From Chitinophaga sp. HK235 (GTDB lineage Bacteria > Bacteroidota > Bacteroidia > Chitinophagales > Chitinophagaceae), in assembly GCF_018255755.1 (NCBI RefSeq), contig NZ_CP073766.1, positions 1,364,001-1,428,000 on the forward strand: a stretch of 64,000 nt of DNA, in the 5' to 3' direction. A model generated the notes under the pieces. The model saw nothing but the letters and a program-made list of their open reading frames with translations. It made no database searches and had not been told where the DNA came from. The position numbers and the translations under genes are program-made. The number at the start of each line of letters is the position of its first letter. Positions within the stretch are counted from its first letter, which is position 1. Below are positions 16,773 through 28,900 of this stretch, piece after piece.

Positions 16773-18590
16773 TCACCATTTTATCCGCAGTTCAGAACGC
16801 CTGTTCTGCCTGTACTCTTCTTCCTTGCACGGCACACCATCCTTACAGCCATTCACCGGATTACTTTCTCCTTTATTGCTGTAATAAAGGCGTTTGGGAT
16901 CGATGCCTTTATTAGCGAGGTAATCTATGACCGCATAACAACGTAATGCAGACAGATCGGTGTTATACTGATCACTACCGCGGTTATCCGTAAAGGAAGA
17001 GATCACGACCTTCCAGTCGGGGTGGCGTTTCAGTACTGCTGCCACCTGGTCCAGTATCCTGCGGGATTCGGTGAGCAATGATGCACTGTTATAATCATAC
17101 AGAAACTTCAGTTCTTCCAGTTTCTTTTTATCTGTTTCCTCTTCTGCGGTATGTGTTTTTACAATAACCGGAACAGGCTGTTCAGGGGTTACAGGTGGCA
17201 CGGTATGGGTCTGATCTGTGGCAGGCGGTGGTTCCTGGGTACGATCGACCCTGGTAAAATAATTAGGGTCTGAGAAGTAATAGACATCATCCCTGCCTAA
17301 GCCGCCCTGCCTGTTGGATGCCAGGTAACCTTCATAGCCGTTGCGTTTCAATATCAGCCCTATATCATCTGCGCCGGAGTTGAAAGGCAACTTCATGTTC
17401 TCCGGTGTTTCCCAGGTGGACTTCGCTCCTCTTACACGATAGATATCATAACCTCCCATCCCTGCATGCCCCCTGCTGGAAAAGTAAAGGATACCTTCTT
17501 CGTTTACAGTGGGGAAGGATTCTGCGCCCACCGTATTTATCTGGTTGCCACAGTTAACCGGCGCTCCCCAGCTGCCATCCGCCTGTTTCTCCGAGTACCA
17601 GATATCTGTCTGGCCTTGTCCTCCCGGGCGGTCAGATACAAAATACAGTATATCTCCATCGGAACTCAGCACCGCATGACTGGAAGAGTATCCCTCCAGA
17701 TTGATGCCGGGCAGCAGTACCGGGGTTTCCCATTTGCCGTTCTTTTTTACGGACTGATAGATCTGCAGCTGACGGACACCATTCACAAGGCCCTTGCCGG
17801 TATAAGGCACTTCTTTGCCTTGTATGTTGATGGTGGCGTAAAGTGTGTCTTCCGTGCTATTCAGGCATACCGGCCCGATATTGTAATCATATTTGCCCAA
17901 CAGTGCCGGTACCAGTTCTTCGAGATAGGCGTTGGAGTTATCGCCGGCATATTGCTGGTAAACATATGCTTTGTAATAAGGCTGTTCCGTACGTTTATCG
18001 ATCGGTGGTTTGGCCTGAGAGCCGCTGGTGAGCGCCATGGAGCGGTAACCATTTGACATCAGCAGTAAACCTTTCTTTACGACTCCGCTCACCACGTCAG
18101 ATCCGGGCGTATTCAGCTCTTTAAGCGGCTTTAATTGTACAGGGGCTCCCTTCCCGATCCATACGATAGCACTGTCGCAGCCCCGCAACGCGGCATTTTT
18201 TAACTGAAGGCTGTCTGCATTGGAGGTGGTGAACAAAGCATATTGCGCTTTGGCCGCGTCGTACTGCTCTAGTTGGCGAAGCGCCTCTCCATATACAAAA
18301 TAAGCATTCGCAGGACGGTCAGGACGAATGGTAATCTCCTTGTATATATCAGTAGCTTCTTTATAGTAACCGATCTCCTGAAAGCTACGGGCCATTTTCA
18401 TCAGCTGCTCTACCGGCATTTTATCCCCTTTCTGGCGGGCAATCCGGGTATAGAGCGCTCCTGCCATTGCATACTCCTGTCTTGCATAAGCTGCTTCAGC
18501 CAACTGCAACACGCTTTTCTGTTCCTGGCCATATAGATTGGCGGCAGACAAAAACATCAGCGGAATAATCATTCTGGTACAACGTATCAT
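16773..18590 (-). CDS. OmpA-family protein with TPR and PD40 repeats (T9SS/surface-associated)
   Basis: The 605-residue protein starts with a signal peptide (ending NLYGQ), then TPR-like helices (about 25-140; LAEAAYARQEYAMAGALYTR). PD40/WD40-like beta-propeller blades follow (about 270-445; ILYFVSDRPGGQGQTDIWY, ILYFSSRGHAGMGGYDIYRV, YLASNRQGGLGRDDVYYFS). A Pro/Thr-rich linker leads to a C-terminal OmpA domain (about 490-605; LRCYAVIDYLANKGID, NRRSELRI) that binds peptidoglycan. This layout matches the PorE-type proteins that link T9SS or gliding machinery to the cell wall. It is third in the minus-strand operon, 18 bases after the PorP/SprF-like gene, and probably anchors or couples the giant adhesin system. 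Exact partner is inferred from gene order. Confidence 0.88.
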   Translation of the reverse strand: MIRCTRMIIPLMFLSAANLYGQEQKSVLQLAEAAYARQEYAMAGALYTRIARQKGDKMPVEQLMKMARSFQEIGYYKEATDIYKEITIRPDRPANAYFVYGEALRQLEQYDAAKAQYALFTTSNADSLQLKNAALRGCDSAIVWIGKGAPVQLKPLKELNTPGSDVVSGVVKKGLLLMSNGYRSMALTSGSQAKPPIDKRTEQPYYKAYVYQQYAGDNSNAYLEELVPALLGKYDYNIGPVCLNSTEDTLYATINIQGKEVPYTGKGLVNGVRQLQIYQSVKKNGKWETPVLLPGINLEGYSSSHAVLSSDGDILYFVSDRPGGQGQTDIWYSEKQADGSWGAPVNCGNQINTVGAESFPTVNEEGILYFSSRGHAGMGGYDIYRVRGAKSTWETPENMKLPFNSGADDIGLILKRNGYEGYLASNRQGGLGRDDVYYFSDPNYFTRVDRTQEPPPATDQTHTVPPVTPEQPVPVIVKTHTAEEETDKKKLEELKFLYDYNSASLLTESRRILDQVAAVLKRHPDWKVVISSFTDNRGSDQYNTDLSALRCYAVIDYLANKGIDPKRLYYSNKGESNPVNGCKDGVPCKEEEYRQNRRSELRIKW

Positions 18591-18608
18591 ACGGGTAGTA
18601 ACTAAGAT

Positions 18609-19610
18609 TTAAAAATACCGGGGGTTCTTTACTGTATAATTTTTTGAAGGAATCAAAAAGCCAAGTGATATTTCATGTGATCCTCCCTGATAACCGGCCA
18701 TTTTGTTGATGGTCAGATCATAAGCATAGCCGATACGCAACTTCTCTGTGGCGTAAAATTCCACCATCACACTGGCTGCGTCCAGTTCACTCAGGTCTTT
18801 CTGCAGATTGGTTTTTCTCCATATACCTACACCGGTACGATAAGAGGCCCCCACCCACAGCTTCTCTCCAATCAACAGGAAGGCGTTAATGTCTACGTTG
18901 GTAGGCCCTTTAAAATCTTCTTTTATCAGGATCGATGGTTTCAACTGCAGGTTGTCACCCAGCGGGAACATAGCACCCGTAGTAATATACAGGTGCTGTG
19001 TTTTGCGGATAGTGGAGTAGTTATTCCCTTTCCAGTTGTAACGCGAAGCATCGGTATACAACGAAAACAGGTCCATAACGGAAGCGCCGGCATAAAAGCG
19101 GGGCGTATAATAGTAAATCCCGAAGCGGGCATCCGGTACCCACACACTCTTTTTACCCAGGGGTATGGCTACATCCTCATTATCGGTGTATTGCAGGGCG
19201 TTACCATCAATGGAATACTGGGTAACGCCAGCGCCTATACCGAAACAAAGCCGGCGTGTATTTTCATCATCCAGCGGAATCCGGTAGGAGTATGAGCCGT
19301 AGAGCGACAAGGCATCCTGCGGCCCCGATTTGTCAAACAACATTTGCACTCCCAAACCTACCTTGTTGTCGCTGGCGGGCGTCACCCCGTCGAGCGACAC
19401 GCCGCCCGTACGGGGTGCTCCGGGGAATCCGGCCCACTGATGACGATAAATGGCATTCGCATACAAGTCTTCCTTATAACCAGCATACGCAGGGTTAATA
19501 CTTAACCCGTTGAAGATGTACTGGCTGAACTGTATGTTCTGTTGTGCCACGCTGTGCATACTTATTGCCAGCAGCAAGACCATTATTCCCGCTCTGAGTA
19601 CTGTTTGCAT
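18609..19610 (-). CDS. PorP/SprF family type IX secretion outer-membrane protein
   Basis: The 333-residue protein has a signal peptide (ending SMHSVAQ) and the hallmark N terminus of the PorP/SprF family, QFSQYIFNGLSINPAYAGYK. A beta-barrel follows with many alternating aromatic strands (YGSYSYRIPL, CFGIGAGVTQYSIDG, ARFGIYYYTPRFYAGASV, LRIGYAYDLTIN) and the C-terminal strand HEISLGFLIP. Family members are needed for secretion or surface attachment of cognate type B CTD proteins such as SprB. The gene starts 38 bases after the stop of the giant adhesin and is followed 18 bases later by the OmpA gene, the standard adhesin-PorP/SprF-OmpA order. It should therefore be the dedicated partner of the adhesin. 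Confidence 0.92.
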   Translation of the reverse strand: MQTVLRAGIMVLLLAISMHSVAQQNIQFSQYIFNGLSINPAYAGYKEDLYANAIYRHQWAGFPGAPRTGGVSLDGVTPASDNKVGLGVQMLFDKSGPQDALSLYGSYSYRIPLDDENTRRLCFGIGAGVTQYSIDGNALQYTDNEDVAIPLGKKSVWVPDARFGIYYYTPRFYAGASVMDLFSLYTDASRYNWKGNNYSTIRKTQHLYITTGAMFPLGDNLQLKPSILIKEDFKGPTNVDINAFLLIGEKLWVGASYRTGVGIWRKTNLQKDLSELDAASVMVEFYATEKLRIGYAYDLTINKMAGYQGGSHEISLGFLIPSKNYTVKNPRYF

Positions 19611-19648
19611 CTTTTACACTTTTTTGTAGCAGATAATATTGTTGTCTC

Positions 19649-19910
19649 TTACCGTAATATTGTTACCCAGCCTTTATACTTTTTGATACCATCTGGTTTT
19701 CTTACCTCCAGGACATAGTAGTAAGTGGCTTCGTTCAGGCCTGAACCATCCCAGTCGTTTTTGTAATCTTTGGACTGATATACCATACTGCCCCATCTGT
19801 TATAGATGTAGATAGCAGAGCCGGGATATTTTTCCAGACCACCGATGATGAATCTTTCGTTTTTACCATCACCATTCGGCGTGATCACGTTCGGGAATGA
19901 CAGGTCTGAT
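19649..19910 (-). other. T9SS type B C-terminal sorting domain of the giant adhesin
   Basis: The last 87 residues match the gliding motility-associated C-terminal domain: FPNVITPNGDGKNERFIIGG, IYIYNRWGSMVYQS, DWDGSGLNEATYYYVLEV and a final KGWVTILR strand. In known type B substrates such as SprB this domain drives export and needs a PorP/SprF partner, encoded immediately downstream here. Confidence 0.9.
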
Positions 19911-22900
19911 CCTTCTATTTCCACTGTGGACACCGCCACGTTATTGGAGCTATCGGCATCCGGCATGTTGGTGCTGTAGGCAGTAGCTTCGTTGCTCAGC
20001 TTTCCGCCTTCTATTACGCGGGATGTCAGCGTCATTTGCACGGTAGCACCCACTGCCAGGTCACCGATATTCCATTCTACCAGTTTGGTGGCTGCTGTTA
20101 CCACTACCTCTCCCCTTTCTGCGGAAGTGTTCGTAGGCACATCCAGCTGTACCGGCAGACGGTCTTCAGCTCTTACGCTGGTCACCGGTATGTTACCGGC
20201 GTTCCGTACAGTGATGCGGTAAGTCAGGTTCTGACCCATGCGGTAAGGCCCTGTTGCCGGTGCGATGATCTCTTTCGTGACGATCAGGTCACCAGCCAAT
20301 TTATCGTTGTCTGTGATGGTTACAGTGGCTGCGCTGGCTGCACCTGCGGTGAAGGTGTAGCTGGCGGATTTTCCGCCGTTGAGCATGAACACCACTGTTT
20401 CCGGTGATTCTATTTCATTATCGTCCAGCACATTCACGGGAACGGTTACACTGTTGGCTCCTGCCGGGATGGTGATAGTACCGCTGATGGCTGTGTAGTC
20501 AGCATCCGGTGTGGCACTGCCGCTTATCATGTATTGTATGGTGATAGCTTCTGCCGTACGCTTGCCACTGGCCAGACTGATGGTGAACGCTCCGTTGATA
20601 TTTGGCTCGCTGGCGTCAGGCTTGCTGGCGATAACAAGCAGACTCAGATCGGTGTTATCATCATCCGCAATGTTGACAGTAGCCGTGTTGTTAGCGCCTA
20701 CGGTGTAGTTAATGTTAGCCGATTTACCACCGGAGATCGTGAGTACCACTGTTTCCACCGGTTCTATCAGATCGTCGTCTGTTACATTAACTGGTACGGT
20801 TACACTGCTTTGACCTGCCGGGATGACTGCCGTGCCGGTGAGGGCTGTGTAGTCCGCGCCGCTCGTGGCAGTACCCGCCACCGTATAGGTAACCGTGATA
20901 TCTGCCGCCGGTATTTTTCCGCTGGCGAGGCTGATGGTGAATTCCCCTGCGGTAGACGGTTCTGCCGCATTGGCTTTGCTGGCAGTAACCATCAGGTCGA
21001 GGTTGGTATTATCATCGTCGGCGATGATTACGGTAGCAGTATTGCTGGCGCCAGGTTTGAGGACAAGGCTGCCTGCATTGCCGCCGGTACCGGTGATGAT
21101 CACGGTTTCATCGCCTTCAATCAGCTGGTCATCGATCACTATCACGGGCACGGTTACACTGTTCTGGCCTGCAGGGATGACTACGGTGCCGGTGAGGGCG
21201 GTGTAGTCTGTGCCACTGGTAGCAGTACCTGCCACAGTGTAGGTGGCGGTGATATCCATCGCGGCGGTTACTCCGGTCGGGAGACTGATATTGAAGCTAC
21301 CGTTGGTGGCCGGTTCTGCACCATCTGCGCCTTTGGTGATGTTCAGCACCAGGTTAGCGTCGATGGTTTCATCATCCAGGATGTCCACAGTGGCACTGCC
21401 TGCGGCAGTGAAGGTGAAGTTGGCCGAGCTGGCGCTGGTCTGTGTCAGGATCACTGTTTCAGTCCCTTCTATTATTTTATCATCCTGTACAGTAACCGGT
21501 ATGCTGATACTGTTCTGACCAGCCGGGATAATAACCGTACCTGTAAGGGCAGTGTAGTCTGCGCCCGCAGTAGCGGTACCTGCGACGGTGTAGTTGACTG
21601 TGATATCTTCTGAAGAAGTGATACCGGCAGGCAGGCTGATGGTAAAGTTGCCATTAGTAGCCGGTTCGGCACCATCTGCGCCTTTGGCGGCGGTCAGCAC
21701 CAGCTTAGCCGGTGTGATGCTTTCATCGTCAGCGATATTCACAGTGGCATTACCATTGCCGGTGAAGATGAAGTTGGCTGAAGTACCACCGTTGAGCGTA
21801 GCAACTACGGTTTCAGTTACTTCTATGATCTGATCATCTATTACTATTACGGGAACGGATACACTGTTCTGACCTGCCGGGATGACTACGGTGCCGGTGA
21901 GGGCGGTATAGTCTGCACCAGCGGTAGCGGTACCAGCCACGGTATAGTTCACGGTGATATCTTCCGAAGAAGTAATATTTGCCGGCAGGCTTACTTTAAA
22001 GCCGCCGTTGGTAGACGGTTCTGCGCCATCGGTATCTTTGGCGATGCTCAGTACCATGCTCGCCGGTGTAATGCTTTCGTCATCGGCGATGTTGACAGTA
22101 GCATTACCATTACCGGTGAAGGTGAGGTTGGTGGAAGCACCACCGTTCAGGGTCATGATCACGGTTTCAGTCTGTTCAATCACCTTATCATCTATTACGG
22201 TAACCGGTACATCTACACCCGTTCCACCCGCAGGGATGGTGATCGTTCCGGTGATGGCTGCATAGTCAGCACCGCTGGTGGCGGTACCACTTACGGTGTA
22301 GTTCACCCTGATGTCTTCGGAGGCACGGATGCCGTTCGGGAGACTGATGGTGAAGGCGCCGTGGGTGGCTGGTTCAGCCGCATCTGCTTTTTTCACAATA
22401 TTCAGTATGCGGTTACCTACTACGTTCTCATCATCTATGATGTTCACCGTAGCACTGCTGCCACCGGTAAAGGTGAAGCTGGTGGAGGTGCCTCCTGTGA
22501 GGGTCATCACCACCGTTTCGGTAGTTTCCAGGAGATTATCATCGATTACCGGTACCGCTACGGTCACTTTATCCAGACCCGCAGGGATAACTACGGTTCC
22601 GCTGAGGGCGGTGTAGTCTACTCCACTGGTGGCGGTACCGCTGATGGTATAGTTTACGGTAACCGGTTCGGAAGAAGCGATACCGTTCGGCAGACTGATG
22701 GTGAACTCACCTGCTGTACCTGGTTCTGCGGCGTCTTTGGTAGCCGTTACCGTCAGTACACGGTTAGCTGCGATGTCGTCATTATCAGTAATATTCACAG
22801 TGGCGTTGGTGTTACCGGTGAAGGTAAAGTTGGCAGAAGAACCGCCAGCCAGTGTCATCACCACTGTTTCTGTATTTTCTATCAGTTGATCATCGATCAC

Positions 22901-25900
22901 CAGTACCGGCACGTTTACGCTGTCCTGACCGGCAGGGATTACCACAGTGCCGCCCAGTGCCATGTAATCGGTACCTGCGGTGGCGGTGCCGCCGATAGTA
23001 TAATTCACGGTTACGTTCTCGGCTACGGTGATACCCTTAGGAAGACGGATCGTGAACACACCATTGGTAGACGGTTCTGCTGCATCGGTTGTTTTTGTTA
23101 CCGTCAATACCCGGTTAGCCACTACGTCATCGTTATCGGTAATATTTACGGTAGCGTTGTTGTTACCGGTGAAGGTGAAGCTGGTAGATGTTCCGCCGTT
23201 CAGTGTCATGATCACGGTTTCTGTTGTTTCAATCACCTGATCATCCTGTACGATAACGGGGATGGTTACACTGGGTTGATTGGCCGGAATGGTAATTACT
23301 CCGGTGATGGCGGTATAATCTGTACCTGCCGTGGCAGTACCAGTAATGGTATAGTTGACCGTGATGTCCTGTGCAACAGTAACACCTGCAGGCAGGCTGA
23401 TTTTGAAGCCACCGTTGGTACCTGGTTCTGCTGCATCACCATTGTTAGTCACCGTCAGTACGCGGTTGGCGCTTACATCATCGTCATCCGCAATATCCAG
23501 GCTGGCAGTGCCGCTGGTAGCGCTGGCGGTGAACGCAAAGCTGGTGCTGGTGCCGCCGGTGAGGGTCATGATAACGGTTTCGGTGCCTTCAATGATCTTA
23601 TCATCGATGACTGTTACTGGTATATCAACGCTGCCGGGTTGTCCCGCAGGGATTACGACGGTGCCAGTCAGGTTGGCGTAGTCAGTGCCGTTTTGGGCAG
23701 TGCCGCTGATGGTATAATTCACCGTGATATCTTCCGATGCGGTGATACCGGCAGGCAGGCTGACAGTGAAGCTGCCGTTAGTACCCGGCTCTGCACCATC
23801 TGCTTTTTTCGTTACCTGCAACACACGGTTGGCGTTGATGTTGTCATCATCATCAATCGTCACGGTAGCATTACCGTTGGTAGCGCTGGCAGTGAAGTTA
23901 AAGCTGGTGCTGGCGCCGCCGGTGAGGGTCATCACCACTGTTTCGCTGTTTTCAATGATCTGATCATTGATCACATTCACAGGTACGAATACCGTGTCTT
24001 TTCCAGCCGGGATGACTACTGTGCCGCTGAGGGCATCATAGTCCACGCCGCTGGTGGCGGTGCCGGTTATGGTATAGCTGACGGTAATATCTTCGGCCGA
24101 GGTTACTCCCCCAGGCAGGCTGATGGCGAACCTTCCGTTAGTAGTCGGTTCAGCTGCATTGCCTTTGTTGGTTACGCTCAGCACCCGGTTAGCTGCCGTG
24201 TTATCGTCGTCTGCGATATTCACAGTGGCGCTTCCGCTGGTGCTGCTTGCCACGAGCGTAAAGCTGGTGGAAGTCGCCCCTGTCGCCGTCAATATTACTG
24301 TTTCTGTATTTTCTATGATCTTGTCGTCAATGACTGTTACTGGTACCTGAACGCTGCCGGGTTGTCCCGCAGGGATTACCACGCTGCCGCTCAGGGCAGT
24401 GTAGTCACCACCCGCTGTGGCAGTGCCACCTACGGTATAGTTCACCGTGATGTCTTCTGATGCGGTATATCCTGTAGGCAGGCTGACAGTGAAGGAGCCG
24501 TTGGTGGACGGTTCTGCGCCGTCAACAGGGTCTTTCACAATGATGATCAGGTTTGCCGCTACATTATCATCGTCTGCTATGTTCACCGTAGCATTACCAT
24601 TGGTAGCGCTGGCCGTGTAGCTGAAGTTGGTGCTGGTACCGCCGGTGAGCGTCATCACCACTGTTTCGGTGGTTTCAATCACCTTGTCATCAATGACAGG
24701 CACAGTTACTGTTGCGTCGTTTTTACCTGCCGGGATGGTCACGGTGCCGCTCAGCGCAGTGTAGTCCTTGTCGCTGGTGGCAGTGCCGCCGATGGTATAG
24801 TTCACGGTGATGTCTTCCGATGCATAGATATTTACCGGCAGACTGATGGTGAACTCACCATTGGTGTTTGGTTCTGCAGCATCGGCCGTTTTCTTAACAG
24901 ACAGTACGCGGTTGGCCGCTATGTTATCATCGTCTGCAATATTCACCGTGGCGCTGCCATTGCCGGTTAACGTGAAGTTGGTGGAGTTACCGCCGTTGAG
25001 GGTCATGATCACGGTTTCTGTATTCTCTATCAGCTGATCATTGATCACCAGTACTGGTACGGTAACACCTGGATCACCTGCTTTAATCACGGCGGTGCCG
25101 GAAAGGGCGGTGTAGTCCGCGCCACTGGTGGCTGTACCGGAGATAGTATAGTTTACGGTGATGTCTTCTGATGCAGTATATCCTGAAGGCAACGTAATGC
25201 TGAAGGCACCATTCACCGTCGGTTCTGCTGCATCGCTCACTTTAGCAACGCTCAACACAAGGTTGGCCGCCACATTATCATCGTCAGCAATATTCACGGT
25301 GGCATTACCCGTACCAGTGAAGGTAAAGCTGTTGGATGAACCACCCGCGAGGGTAGCGATGACGGTTTCTGTCGGCTCAATGATCTTATCGTCTGCCACC
25401 AGAACAGGAATAGCGACACTATCCTTACCAGCCGGGATAACTACTGTTCCGCTTAAGGCGGTGTAGTCAGCGCCTGCGGTAGCGGTGCCCATCACGGTAT
25501 AGTTCACCGTGATATCTTCTGAAGCGGTGATACCGGTAGGCAGACCAACTTTAAAGGCGCCATGGGTAGACGGTTCTGCTGCATCTTTATCCCGCGCGAT
25601 ACCCACTACGAGGTTGGCCGGATCAGTGCTCTCGTCATCAGCGATATTAACGGTGGCGTTGCCTTTACTGCTGCTGGCCACAAGATTGAAGTTTGTGCTG
25701 TTGCCGCCTGTTAAGGTAACGATCACGGTTTCTGTCGGCTCTATGATCTTGTCGTCTATAACAACTACTGGCAGGTCTATGCTATCCTTGCCGGCAGGCA
25801 ACACGATGGAGTTGCCGATAGCTCCGTAGTCAACGCCACTGGTGGCCGTTCCTGCTACAGTATAGTGTATGGTGATATCCTGAGATGCAGTATAACCTGC

Positions 25901-28900
25901 AGGCAGACTGATGGTAAAGGCTGCATTGGTGGATGGTTCTGCACCATCTTTCTTTTTATCGATGTTCAGCACGAGTGCCGCCGGTGTGTTGTCGTTGTCC
26001 ACTATATCCATGGCTGCACTACCGTTGATGGTGCTGGCGGTGAAGTTGAAATTAGTGCTGGCACCACTGTTCAGTGTCATGATCACGGTTTCGGTGGTCT
26101 CAATGATCTTATCATCGATCACATTTACTGGTACAGTCACATCAGGTTGGTTAGCCGGGATCACTACGGTGCCGCTGAGGGTCGCATAGTCAGTGCCATT
26201 CGCTGCGGTACCGGTGATGGTATATTGAACCGTCACGTCTTCCGCTACCGTCACACCTGCAGGCAGACTGATACTGAACGCTCCGTTAGTGGAAGGTTCT
26301 GCGGCATCGGACTTCCTGATCACACTCAGCACCAGGTTTTCCGGTGTGTTGTCGTCATCGGCAATGTTTACGGTAGCGTTGCCGTTGGTGGTGCTGGCGG
26401 TGTATGGCGCAGCGCCGGTGCCACCGGTGAGGGTCATAATCACCGTTTCAGTGTTCTCAATGATCTTATCATCTATCACATTAACGGCTACGGACACACT
26501 GGGATCTCCGGCTGGTATCACCGCGGTATTGGTAAGGGCGGTGTAATCCGCGCCGGCGGTGGCAGTACCTGCTACGGTATAGTTCACGGTGATAGGCACT
26601 GCTGCGGTATAACCGGCAGGCAGGCTTATAAGGAACTTGCCGTTGGTGGCCGGTTCCGCGGCGTTGCCACCGTTGGTAACGCTCAGCACCCGGTTGGCAG
26701 CTATGTCATCATCATCGGCGATGTTCAGCGTAGCGTTGCCATTGGTAGTGCTGGCAGTGAAGGTAAAGTCCGGAGAAGCGCCACCTGTAACGGTGAGGAT
26801 CACGGTTTCTGTCCCTTCTATGATCTTATCATCTGCAACGATAACAGGCAGGTCTACACTGTTCTGATTGGCGGGTATTACCACTGTACCGGAGAGGGTG
26901 TTGTAATCTGTTCCGTTGATAGCAGTACCTGCAATGGTATAGTTCACTGTTACCGGCAGGGCTGATGTTACATTAACAGGCAGGCTGAAAGTGAATGCAC
27001 CGTTAGTGCCAGGTTCTGCTGCATCTGTTTTCTTCGTGATGCTGATCACCTGATTGGCCGCTGTATTATCGTTATCGGTGATATCCACGGTGGCGGTACT
27101 GTTACCGGTTGCCGGCGTGAAGTTAAAGCTGGTGCTGGTTCCACCGGTAAGGGTCATCACCACGGTTTCTGTACCTTCTATGATCTTGTCGTCGTTCACG
27201 ATTACCGGTACGGTAACGCCAGGTTGACCGGCAGGTATTTTCACGGTAACTGGCAGGGTCGTATAGTCATAACCTGCACCAGGAGTAGCGGTACCGCCCA
27301 CAGTGTAGGTTACGTCGATGTCTTCCGATGCGGTATAACCAGCAGGCAGACTGATGGTAAACTCACCAGGGGTACCTGGTTCAGCGCCATCGGCCGTTTT
27401 CTTAACAGACAGTACGCGGTTGGCGGCTGTATTGTCATCATCGGCGATGTTCACAGTGGCATTGTTGCCAGCCGGATCTGCCGTATAGGCGAACGAGTTA
27501 GCATCAGTACCGCCTGTAAGGGTCAGTATGGCCGTTTCGGTATTCTCGATGATCTTATCATCTATTACCGTCAGCGGTATGCTAAAGCTGTTGGTATTGG
27601 CTGGCAGGGTTACGGTGGTAACTGTGTAATCGGTATTACGGACAGCGGTACCACTCATGTTATAGGTCAGTGTGATATCTGCTGCGGAAGTATAACCGGC
27701 AGGCAGACTGATAGTATAAGCTCCGTTAACAGAGGGTTCTGCAGCATCGGTAGTCTTCTCCACTTTCAGTACCTGGTTGGCAGCAACGGCATCGTCGTCT
27801 GCTATGTTGACGGTAATATTATCCTTAGCCGGGTCTGGCGGGAAGATAAAGGCTTGCGTGCCACCATCTGTAGCGCTACCCGACAGGAGTTTGAATTTCA
27901 TGGTTTCAGTAGGCTCGATGATCTTGTCGTCCAGTACATTGAGATCTACTGTTACGCCATCGACACCAGCCGGGATCACAATAGTGCCCAATGCCTGGTA
28001 GTCCACACCGGATATGGCTGTACCGGATATGCTATATCCTATAGTAACAGGCCATGCGGAGGTGGCACCACCTGCCAGCTGTACCCTGAAGGTACCTTTG
28101 GTGGCTGGTTCTGCTGCGTTGGTACCGGCAATTACCTGTATAGGTGTGCTGCTGGCAGCATTGGCATCTATGATGTTCACCACCGCGCCATTACCTGATG
28201 GGTCTATGGTGAACGGATAACTACCGGAGACAGCGTTCGTGAGGGTCAGTATTACTGTTTCAGGTCCTTCGATGATACCATCATTAATGGCGTCTACATC
28301 TATGAACACCTCATTGGCTCCTGCCGGTATCACAATATTGCCGGAAGTCAGGCCCAGTAAACTGTAGTCTGTTGTATTGATAGCTGTTCCCGCCAAGGTA
28401 AAGCTAACCACCACATCCTGGGAGCTGGTAATACCCGGAGGCAGGGAAATCCTGTACTGGCCGTGGACACTACCTTCTACCGCATCGGATACTTTGGTGA
28501 GCAGCACGATATTGCTATTACCTGCGAAATCATCATCAGCGATGGTTACGGTAGCGGAACCTCCTCCACTGGCTACGGTATAGGTGAACTGTGAATCATT
28601 ACCACCGGTGATATTCAGGATCACCGTTTCATCCGGTTCTATCACTTTATTGTCTATGACATTCACTGGAACGGCTACACTGTTTTTACCTGCGGGTATG
28701 GTGATGGTACCGGTAATAGGCTGGTAGTCTGCACCAGGAGTAGCGGTACCGGCTACAGTATAAGTTACCTGGATATCGCTGGCTGAGGTGACACCTGTTG
28801 GCAGGCTCACGAGGAAGCCGCCGTTGGTGGACGGTTCTGCAGCATCGGCTGTTTTGGTAACAGCCAGTACCTGGTTGGCGGCGGTATTATCATCATCTGC

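Noticed and set aside
20534..28198. Long plus-strand open frames opposite the adhesin (for example 22361-24460 and 25865-26965)
   Set aside because: They lie antisense to the Calx-beta array, repeat with its 360-base period, have no signal or domain pattern, and arise from biased codon use in the repeats.
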